Assembly (NCBI GenBank): GCA_937916135.1
Contig: CALFTQ010000094.1
Coordinates: 1 to 38,313 of the forward strand
Direction: 5' to 3'
Length of the DNA: 38,313 nt
Origin: an uncultured Verrucomicrobiales bacterium
GTDB lineage: Bacteria > Verrucomicrobiota > Verrucomicrobiia > Verrucomicrobiales > Akkermansiaceae
The position numbers and the translations under genes were made by a program. Shown here piece by piece: positions 24,859-30,987 of this stretch (position 1 is its first letter; each line of letters opens with the position of its first letter). The notes below the pieces were generated by a model. It had not been told where the DNA came from, did not search any database, and saw only the letters and a program-made list of their open reading frames with translations.

Positions 24859-25929
24859 TCAGCGGTTCCTGTGCTTCATGCGCAGGCGGTATTTGACGCG
24901 GTCTGCCTCGTGGTTGAACTCCACGCTGGAGCACAGCTCGTTCAGGACACGGTTTGATTCCAGGTCGATAGGTTCAGCGCCGATGGGCAGGAGCACTTCC
25001 ATGCTCATTTCGCGAGTCTGCTCAGAGTAGCGGAAGTAGAAGTCCAGCGTGCCTTTTTCCAGCGGCATGAGACGGAACAGGGCATTGCCGATGAGCTGCG
25101 CCTTGCGCATGCTTTCGCGGGTCAGGAAGTACTTGTTGCAGTAGGCTTGCCACTCGGATTTAAGCAGGAAGCGGTCGTAGTCCGGGCTGTGGAATTCGAA
25201 GTGGAAATCGCGGATGCGGTTCACGAATACGCGGGTACGCTCGCGCTTGGGATGCTCAAAAATCTCCTCAGGAGTGCCGATTTCGTAGATGATGCCTTCA
25301 TCCATGTAGACCACGCGGGTACTCACATCGCGAGCGAAGTTCATTTCGTGCGTCACAATGGCCATGGTCATTCCCTGGCGGGCCAGGGCGCGGATGACGG
25401 AGAGCACCTCGCTGACCATGGTGGGATCCAGTGCGGAGGTCGGCTCATCGAAGAGGATGATTTCAGGGTCCATGGAGAGGCAGCGGGCAATGGCTGCGCG
25501 CTGCTTCTGACCGCCGGAAAGTTCATCGGGCATGGCATCTGCCTTCTCGGCCATGCCGACGAGTTTCAGCAGCTCCATGGCCTTGGTCTCCGCTTCCTTG
25601 CGGCTCTTGCCCAGCAGCTTCACGGGGCCGATGCACACATTATCCAGCACGGAAAGGTGGTTGAACAGGTTGAAGGACTGGAAGACCATGCCCATCTTCT
25701 GGCGCAGTTTCGAAGCGTTGACTTTGCCGTTGAGCACTTCCTCACCATCGATGACGATGCTGCCGCCCGTGGGTTGCTCCAGCAGGTTCAGGCAGCGCAG
25801 GAAAGTGCTCTTACCCGTGCCGGAGGGGCCGATGATGGAGATGACTTCGCCCTGCTTGATGTTCAGGTTCACATCACGCAGAACATCCAGATTATCGAAG
25901 CTCTTCTGAAGGTGTTTGATTTGAATCAT
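24859..25929 (-). CDS. Amino-acid ABC transporter ATPase with HATPase-like C-terminal extension
   Basis: Cytoplasmic ATPase of a polar amino-acid uptake system (GlnQ-like), 356 residues. Walker A GPSGTGKST at 34-42, the signature LSGGQKQRAAIARCLSMDPE, Walker B ILFDEPTSALD and the switch His in AIVTHEM are intact. Usual GlnQ proteins end near 240-250; here about 105 residues follow, with RESMRKAQLIGNALFRLMPL, DFYFRYSEQTREMSMEVLLP and a closing VLNELCSSVEFNHEADRVKY. The pattern resembles degenerate GHKL/HATPase-type modules known on Bacteroidota homologues. It starts 23 bases after the binding-protein/permease gene. Confidence 0.9.
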   Translation of the reverse strand: MIQIKHLQKSFDNLDVLRDVNLNIKQGEVISIIGPSGTGKSTFLRCLNLLEQPTGGSIVIDGEEVLNGKVNASKLRQKMGMVFQSFNLFNHLSVLDNVCIGPVKLLGKSRKEAETKAMELLKLVGMAEKADAMPDELSGGQKQRAAIARCLSMDPEIILFDEPTSALDPTMVSEVLSVIRALARQGMTMAIVTHEMNFARDVSTRVVYMDEGIIYEIGTPEEIFEHPKRERTRVFVNRIRDFHFEFHSPDYDRFLLKSEWQAYCNKYFLTRESMRKAQLIGNALFRLMPLEKGTLDFYFRYSEQTREMSMEVLLPIGAEPIDLESNRVLNELCSSVEFNHEADRVKYRLRMKHRNR

Positions 25930-25952
25930 CGTTTCAAAAGGTGGTGTGAACG

Positions 25953-27461
25953 TTAGCAGACTTTGCGGCCGATGCGGTCAAGGATGTAGGTGAACAGCCA
26001 GGCAATGAGGAAATACATGAGCGCCACCATGAGCAGAGGGAAGAAGGGGTCGAAGGTGCGACCGCGGATGATGTAGGATGCGCGCGTCAGGTCCGCCACG
26101 GCCACGTAACCAACGATAGAGGTATTCTTGATAAGGGAAATCAGCTCGCCTTTGTACACCGGCAGCACACGGCGCACGGCCTGGGGCAGCACGATGTAGC
26201 AGAAGGTGCGCACCGGGGAGAATCCCAGTGCAATGCCGGCCTCGGTCTGGCCCTTGTCGATGCTGCTGATGGAGGTGCGGAACATTTCGCTCACGTAGGC
26301 CGCGAAGTTCATAGCAAAGGTGATGATGGCCACGGGCGTGTTGTCAAACTGGGTAAAGGCCACGTAGCACATCATCATGAGCAGCACCAGCACGGGCGTG
26401 CCGCGCATCACATCAATGTATATCTTGGCAATGTTGCGGAGTACGGTTACCTTGCTCATGCGCAGGTAGCAGATGAAGGCACCCAGGATTGTGCCCAGCA
26501 GCGCAGAGAAGAAGGAAATGTGAACGGTCACCTTCAGGCCATCCCACAGGAGCATGTAGCGGCGCTCCTCGATGATGTTGCGGTAGAAACTGCGCTTGAT
26601 GCTGCCCCAGATACCGAGAATCTGCGGGCCTTCATTGCCGGACACAATGGAGGGATGCGCATTCTTGGTGAGCACCGCCACGCGGGAGTGGCTGTCGTAA
26701 TACGGATCGGAGAAGAGCACGCTTTCGGCGCGTTCATCGGTGATGAGGATGCCGGAGGCCGCCATATCTGCCTTGCCAGTGGTGGTGGAGGCGATGAGGG
26801 AGTCATACTCCATCTCCACGATTTCCACCGGGCGGTTGATGTAGACGGAGAATCGCTGAATGAGCTCCGCATCGAAACCGGCTATCTTTTCGTTCTTGAT
26901 GAAGACGATAGGCTCGGTGCAGGGCTCCATGGCCACGCGGATGGGCTCGCCTTTGGTGGGCAGGGGAAGGTTCGGCATTTCTGCCGTATCAAAATGCTTG
27001 ATCCAGCGCTCCATGATGGGCTCCAGTTCACCCTTTTCCTTCAGCTGGCGGATAAAGGCGTTGAACTGCTCGCAGAGCTCGGCATTGTGCTTGCCGAATA
27101 CCACACCCATCTGGCAGGGCGGAACAGGGCTGTCCGGCAGGATGGTGACGCCTTCTGTCTTGCGCACCAGGGCGTAGCAGATAACGTCGTCCATGATGGC
27201 GCCGTCGCATTTCTCTTGCTGCAGAGAGAGCATCATATCTGCCTCGGTGTCAAAGCGGTCGAGCTTGATGTCCGGGTAATGCTCCTCCACATAGATATCC
27301 TGCACTGTGGAGGAGGGAACGGCCAGCACCCGTCCGCGCAAATCCTCGAAACAGGCAATCTTGTCGCTGGCTTGCTGTGTGCTTTCAGCCGCGCTGGCCG
27401 GTATCACACAGACGAAGAGAAAAGCAACCAGAGTTGCTGCAATATGAAAGCATTTGTTCAT
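25953..27461 (-). CDS. Fused amino-acid ABC transporter substrate-binding protein and permease
   Basis: Single 502-residue polypeptide combining a periplasmic binding region and a GlnP-type inner-membrane permease. After a signal peptide (FHIAATLVAFLFVCVIPASA) come family SBP_bac_3 features in reverse order: lobe II (DLRGRVLAVPSSTVQDIYVE, ADMMLSLQQEKCDGAIMDD, FIRQLKEKGELEPIMERWI) and then lobe I (PIVFIKNEKIAGFDAELIQR, LIASTTTGKADMAASGILIT, VLFSDPYYDS). The permease has the EAA loop SIDKGQTEAGIALGFSPVRT and about five helices. The ATG at 27461 is chosen because it directly precedes the signal peptide. The ligand is probably a polar amino acid such as glutamine or glutamate, but this is not readable. 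Confidence 0.9.
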   Translation of the reverse strand: MNKCFHIAATLVAFLFVCVIPASAAESTQQASDKIACFEDLRGRVLAVPSSTVQDIYVEEHYPDIKLDRFDTEADMMLSLQQEKCDGAIMDDVICYALVRKTEGVTILPDSPVPPCQMGVVFGKHNAELCEQFNAFIRQLKEKGELEPIMERWIKHFDTAEMPNLPLPTKGEPIRVAMEPCTEPIVFIKNEKIAGFDAELIQRFSVYINRPVEIVEMEYDSLIASTTTGKADMAASGILITDERAESVLFSDPYYDSHSRVAVLTKNAHPSIVSGNEGPQILGIWGSIKRSFYRNIIEERRYMLLWDGLKVTVHISFFSALLGTILGAFICYLRMSKVTVLRNIAKIYIDVMRGTPVLVLLMMMCYVAFTQFDNTPVAIITFAMNFAAYVSEMFRTSISSIDKGQTEAGIALGFSPVRTFCYIVLPQAVRRVLPVYKGELISLIKNTSIVGYVAVADLTRASYIIRGRTFDPFFPLLMVALMYFLIAWLFTYILDRIGRKVC

Positions 27462-27497
27462 GATGTAGCACCCGGGGTTGTGTTGCCCCGCGCGCGA

Positions 27498-27525
27498 ATT
27501 GTAACACACGCCAACGATATTGCAA
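27498..27525 (-). promoter_or_regulatory. Promoter of the amino-acid ABC transporter operon
   Basis: On the minus strand: TTGCAA, 16 bp, TACAAT, followed by a GC-rich TCGCGCGCGGGG stretch. The predicted leader is about 30 bases. Confidence 0.65.
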
Positions 27526-27605
27526 GCTAAATGTTGGATGATGCGAAACTTATTGCAATTCCTACTCTTTAGGTATTATTCTGTATTCTATCGCAATGTC
27601 CGGAA

Positions 27606-27706
27606 AAGGAAGTCACCCAGGGGCCGAAACCCCTGGGTGCCCAACTACCCTATGAATCGGACCCTTTCGAGCCCGGGAACCTTGTTTTACGTCCGGTCCC
27701 GAAGAC
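27606..27706 (-). ncRNA. Candidate small RNA or 5' leader element
   Basis: Predicted transcript of about 100 bases from the promoter at 27713-27741. It has no ATG. Proposed pairs: CGGGACC with GGTTCCCG (one bulged base), GGGCTC-GAAA-GGGTCC closing a GAAA tetraloop with two G-U pairs (competing alternatives), and a terminator-like stem CACCCAGGGG / CCCCTGGGTG (27614-27639) with a 6-base loop, followed by ACTTCCTTTTCC. I do not recognise a known family: SRP RNA, 6S, tmRNA and the common riboswitches do not match by eye. It could be an independent RNA, an attenuator ahead of the ABC genes, or a degenerate palindromic repeat. Confidence 0.45.
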
Positions 27707-27712
27707 GAGCTC

Positions 27713-27741
27713 AGTATATCTGCTTTTGCGTATCGCGTCAA
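27713..27741 (-). promoter_or_regulatory. Promoter of the candidate RNA
   Basis: On the minus strand: TTGACG, 17 bp, TATACT, one of the best promoter matches in the window and not next to any ORF start. Confidence 0.65.
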
Positions 27742-27776
27742 GCGTAAATCTAAAAATTACTTGATTTTTTTACTTA

Positions 27777-28232
27777 CTACTTTTGAAGCATTTTCATAAG
27801 TTCTTCTGCTTTCAACGCGCAGAATGTTACGCAACGCTCACAGGGGCGGGAATCATAGTATGCCTGAGAGCGTACATTCGGGCGGGCGGAGCTTTCCATC
27901 TCTTCATCCAGATGCAGCAGCTCGCGGCAGGTGAGCGTGCCGAATTCCTGTTTGAAAGCTCCGGCCAGTTCGCGGGTAAGGGAAAAGATGATTTCTTTCT
28001 CCTCCGGGTTGCCGGAGAGATTCCCCTTGCAGAACCCGGCCACCATGCAGAGACCGGAAAAAGCGCCGCAGGTGCCGCGCATGCGCCCCAGCCCGGCGCC
28101 GAAAGCAGAAGAAAAGAGCAGGGCATCCCGTTCGCTCATGCCTACCTGGTCAGCAAAGGCAGCAAAAACGGACTGAGCGCAGTTGAATCCCCGGTGAAAA
28201 TAATCCAGAGCTTTAGCAGAAGCATCGTTCAT
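27777..28232 (-). CDS. C_GCAxxG_C_C family protein (probable redox protein)
   Basis: 151-residue protein of the C_GCAxxG_C_C family, thought to bind a metal or act in redox chemistry; the exact function is unknown. Family landmarks are FNCAQSVFAAFAD near the N-terminus, FGAGLGRMRGTCGAFSGLCM, the FGTLTCRELL segment and the final CERCVTFCALKAEEL. The ATG at 28232 begins just 7 bases after a -10 box, so the mRNA should be leaderless; the longer frame reaching to 28472 would run across this promoter and into asnS and is rejected. It is divergent from asnS. Confidence 0.88.
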   Translation of the reverse strand: MNDASAKALDYFHRGFNCAQSVFAAFADQVGMSERDALLFSSAFGAGLGRMRGTCGAFSGLCMVAGFCKGNLSGNPEEKEIIFSLTRELAGAFKQEFGTLTCRELLHLDEEMESSARPNVRSQAYYDSRPCERCVTFCALKAEELMKMLQK

Positions 28233-28239
28233 GCGCCTG

Positions 28240-28268
28240 AGCATACGCCCGCGCCGGAGCTTTGTCAA
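28240..28268 (-). promoter_or_regulatory. Promoter of the C_GCAxxG_C_C gene
   Basis: On the minus strand: TTGACA (perfect -35), 17 bp, TATGCT. The -10 box ends 7 bases before the ATG, predicting a leaderless mRNA. Confidence 0.7.
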
Positions 28269-28303
28269 TGCCGGTTTTTTTGCTCGCCATGCGGCAGGGG
28301 TGG

Positions 28304-28312
28304 TGCTACAAT
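28304..28312 (+). promoter_or_regulatory. Extended -10 promoter of asnS
   Basis: TGCTACAAT, an extended -10 box, with no -35 at normal spacing. The box ends 11 bases before the first ATG at 28324. Confidence 0.5.
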
Positions 28313-28323
28313 GACGGGCAGAC

Positions 28324-29694
28324 ATGACTATGCAGCGTACTTTGGTAAAACACGCGTTGGCCAGTGAAGCCCCGGTGGAGCAGATACTGGTGGAAGGTTG
28401 GGTGCGTACCCGCCGCGATTCCAAGACTTTTTCCTTCCTGGAGGTGAACGACGGCACCAGCCTGGCGTCCATTCAGGTAGTGGCCGATGCCGGTATTCCC
28501 GGCTACGAGGATATCGGCCGCATGACCACCGGTTCCTCGGTGAGCATCATTGGACGCCTCGTGGAAAGCCCCGGCAAGCAGAAGTGGGAGATTCAGGCCA
28601 CGGAAGTGAAGCTGGTGGGCCCCTCCCCGGAATCCTATCCGTTGCAGAAGAAGGGTCACTCGCCCGAGTTCCTGCGCACCATTGCGCACCTGCGCCCCCG
28701 CACCAACCTGTTCGGTGCCATCTTCCGCACCCGCTCCCGCATGGCCGCAGCCGTGCATCAATTTTTCCTGGAACGCGATTTCGTGTGGGTGCACACGCCC
28801 ATCATCACTGCCAGCGACTGCGAAGGAGCCGGCGAGATGTTCCATGTGACCACCCTGGACCCGCTGGCAGAGAATAAGAGCTATGAGAACGACTTCTTCG
28901 GCAAACCCGCGAACCTGACCGTTTCCGGCCAGCTGGAGGGTGAGACCTTTGCTTGTGCGCTGAGCAATATCTACACCTTCGGCCCCACCTTCCGCGCGGA
29001 GAACAGCAACACATCCCGCCATGCCGCAGAGTTCTGGATGATTGAACCCGAGATTGCCTTCTGTGATATCTACGGCGATATGGAGATTGCCGAGGCGTTC
29101 ATCAAGCACATCGCCCGCACCATGCTGGCCGATACCAGCGGCGATTTTGACTTCTTCTGCAAGTTCGTGGACAAAGGGCTGCGCGCCCGCCTTGAGGAGG
29201 TTGCAGAGAAGCCCTTTGTGCGCTGCTCTTACACTGAGGCCATCGAAATCATGCAGGCCAGTGGCGAGAAGTTCGAATACAAGCCCTACTGGGGTATGGA
29301 CATGCAGACGGAGCATGAGCGTTTCCTTACTGAAAAGCATTTCAAGTGCCCGGTCATTGTGTACAACTACCCGAAGGAAATCAAGCCCTTCTACATGCGC
29401 CTCAATGACGATGGCAAGACCGTGACCGCCATGGACGTGCTCGTGCCCGGCATCGGCGAAATCATCGGCGGCAGCCAGCGAGAGGAGCGACTGGACGTGC
29501 TGGAAGGCAACATTGAGCGCATGGGTATGGATATGGACGCCTACTACTGGTACAACGACCTGCGCCGCTTCGGTACGGTGCCGCATGCCGGCTTCGGCGT
29601 AGGCTTCGAACGCCTCATCATGTTCGTGACCGGTGTGCAGAACATCCGCGACGTACTGCCGTATCCGCGCACACCGCGCAATTGCGAGTTCTGA
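28324..29694 (+). CDS. asnS: Asparagine--tRNA ligase
   Basis: Class IIb synthetase that charges tRNA-Asn in the cytoplasm; 456 residues, normal length. The N-terminal OB fold (VEGWVRTRRDSKTFSFLEVN) binds the anticodon. The catalytic core shows FRTRSRMAAAVHQFFLERDF, FGPTFRAENSNTSRHAAEFW (motif 2) and GFGVGFERLIMFVTGVQNIR with DVLPYPRTPRN (motif 3). The last part distinguishes AsnS from AspS. A second ATG at 28330 is also possible. The preceding extended -10 promoter predicts a leader of only about 4 bases to the first ATG. Confidence 0.97.
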   Translation: MTMQRTLVKHALASEAPVEQILVEGWVRTRRDSKTFSFLEVNDGTSLASIQVVADAGIPGYEDIGRMTTGSSVSIIGRLVESPGKQKWEIQATEVKLVGPSPESYPLQKKGHSPEFLRTIAHLRPRTNLFGAIFRTRSRMAAAVHQFFLERDFVWVHTPIITASDCEGAGEMFHVTTLDPLAENKSYENDFFGKPANLTVSGQLEGETFACALSNIYTFGPTFRAENSNTSRHAAEFWMIEPEIAFCDIYGDMEIAEAFIKHIARTMLADTSGDFDFFCKFVDKGLRARLEEVAEKPFVRCSYTEAIEIMQASGEKFEYKPYWGMDMQTEHERFLTEKHFKCPVIVYNYPKEIKPFYMRLNDDGKTVTAMDVLVPGIGEIIGGSQREERLDVLEGNIERMGMDMDAYYWYNDLRRFGTVPHAGFGVGFERLIMFVTGVQNIRDVLPYPRTPRNCEF

Positions 29695-29696
29695 TG

Positions 29697-29725
29697 TTGA
29701 CTTGGAGCGGCGAAACTGTTAGGAT
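29697..29725 (+). promoter_or_regulatory. Promoter of lpxK
   Basis: TTGACT, 17 bp, TAGGAT, in the 40-base gap after asnS. The -10 box ends 9 bases before the ATG at 29735. An AGGAG at 29729-29733 is too near the ATG (one base) to act as a Shine-Dalgarno site. Confidence 0.6.
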
Positions 29726-29734
29726 GGCAGGAGC

Positions 29735-30931
29735 ATGAAATCACGCGCGGAAGAGTTTGCAGAGTGGGGTACCGAGGTGGTATTCGGTCGGGCCCGCGGA
29801 TTCCGTGCGTGGATGATGCGCTGCCTGCTGCGCTTTGCATCCTTCTTTTTCTGGATACTGGTACAGGTGCGCCTGTTTCTGTTCCGCCGCCGTTTGAAGA
29901 CGGTGCACTATCTGGGCACCTTTGTGGTGAGCGTGGGCAATATCACCGCCGGTGGCACCGGTAAGACCCCGGTGGTGGAGCTGCTTTCCCGCAGCCTGGC
30001 CTCCCGGGGGCGCAAATGTGCGATTCTGACGCGTGGTTATAAGAGCCATGACCTCGAAAAGCCGCAGGTATGGCTGGATAAGGACGGCAAGCGCGTGAAA
30101 CGCATACCGAAGATTGCCAGCGATGGCGTTACGCGTTACCTCAGCCCGCTCTATGCCGGCGATGAACCGTTCATGCTGGCCCGCAACCTGGACGGAGTAG
30201 CCGTGCTGGTGGATAAGGACCGCGTAAAATCCGGCATTTTCGCCATCGAGCAGCTGGGGAGCAACACCCTCATCCTGGATGATGGCATGCAGTTCCTGAA
30301 ACTGAAGCATGAGATTGACATTGTGCTGGTGGACTGTGGTTTCCCCTTCGGCACCGGGGCGCTGCTGCCGCGCGGCACCATGCGCGAACCCCGTGCCAGT
30401 CTGAAACGCGCCAGCTACATCATCCTGACCAAGAGCGAGGGCAAGCCTCAGGATGCGCTCATCTCCACCATCCGCAAGTACAACAAGGTGGCGGATATCA
30501 TCGTGACGAACCACGCCCCCGTGCTGCTGGAGAATATCTTTACGGGCGAACAGCTGCCGCTCTCTGCGTTGAAAGGTAAGTACGTGGCCTGCCTCAGCGG
30601 CATTGCCCGCCCTGAGAGCTTTGAGAACCTGGTCGAGTCGCTGGGGGCCAATGTGGAAATCCGCCGCAGTTACCCTGACCACTACTGGTTTGACCAGGAA
30701 GACCTGGATGCCTTTGTGGAACGCTGCGCCGAACGCGCCATGGATATGATTGTGACCACGGAGAAGGATGCAGTGCGCTTCCTTCGCCCCGGCGAGATGG
30801 AAGTGCCCATCTATTTCCTCCGCATCCACATTGATATCCTGCAGGGGCAGGATAAGTGGGATGCCATGATTGACCGCATCTGCGGTCTGGGTGCTCCTCA
30901 GCCAGCCCCGGAGTGGGGCGATGTGCTGTAA
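29735..30931 (+). CDS. lpxK: Tetraacyldisaccharide 4'-kinase (lipid A synthesis)
   Basis: Inner-membrane kinase that phosphorylates the 4' position of the lipid A precursor disaccharide using ATP; 398 residues, a little longer than the usual 325-350. One membrane helix (FASFFFWILVQVRLFLF) precedes the P-loop SVGNITAGGTGKTPVVE at about 66-82; ILTRGYKS, the DEPFMLARNL block and LILDDGMQF with the catalytic Asp follow. It shows the cell makes lipid A and has an outer membrane. It lies downstream of asnS but with its own promoter. Confidence 0.95.
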   Translation: MKSRAEEFAEWGTEVVFGRARGFRAWMMRCLLRFASFFFWILVQVRLFLFRRRLKTVHYLGTFVVSVGNITAGGTGKTPVVELLSRSLASRGRKCAILTRGYKSHDLEKPQVWLDKDGKRVKRIPKIASDGVTRYLSPLYAGDEPFMLARNLDGVAVLVDKDRVKSGIFAIEQLGSNTLILDDGMQFLKLKHEIDIVLVDCGFPFGTGALLPRGTMREPRASLKRASYIILTKSEGKPQDALISTIRKYNKVADIIVTNHAPVLLENIFTGEQLPLSALKGKYVACLSGIARPESFENLVESLGANVEIRRSYPDHYWFDQEDLDAFVERCAERAMDMIVTTEKDAVRFLRPGEMEVPIYFLRIHIDILQGQDKWDAMIDRICGLGAPQPAPEWGDVL

Positions 30932-30943
30932 TTCCCTTTTACC

Positions 30944-30972
30944 TTGCGTTTGCCGGTCTGTTCTGTTAAAAT
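30944..30972 (+). promoter_or_regulatory. Promoter of the GH2 operon
   Basis: TTGCGT, 17 bp, TAAAAT, ending 15 bases before the ATG at 30988. Confidence 0.6.
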
Positions 30973-30987
30973 ACGCGACATCACGGT

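Larger units (their letters stand above)
27462..27776. other. 315-base intergenic region with two promoters and a candidate RNA
   Basis: From right to left: an A/T-rich stretch after the C_GCAxxG_C_C gene, a strong promoter (27713-27741), a region with no ATG that folds well and ends in a 10-bp hairpin (about 27606-27706), an AT-rich spacer, then the ABC transporter promoter (27498-27525). No protein gene is supported. Confidence 0.7.

Noticed and set aside
27614..27639. GC hairpin CACCCAGGGG / CCCCTGGGTG as a second REP family
   Set aside because: Only one copy is present in the window, so a repeat family cannot be supported; it is described as the end of the candidate RNA instead, with the repeat explanation kept open.
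28233..28472. N-terminal extension of the C_GCAxxG_C_C protein up to 28472
   Set aside because: It would run across a TTGACA-17-TATGCT promoter and into asnS; the family homology begins at the ATG at 28232.
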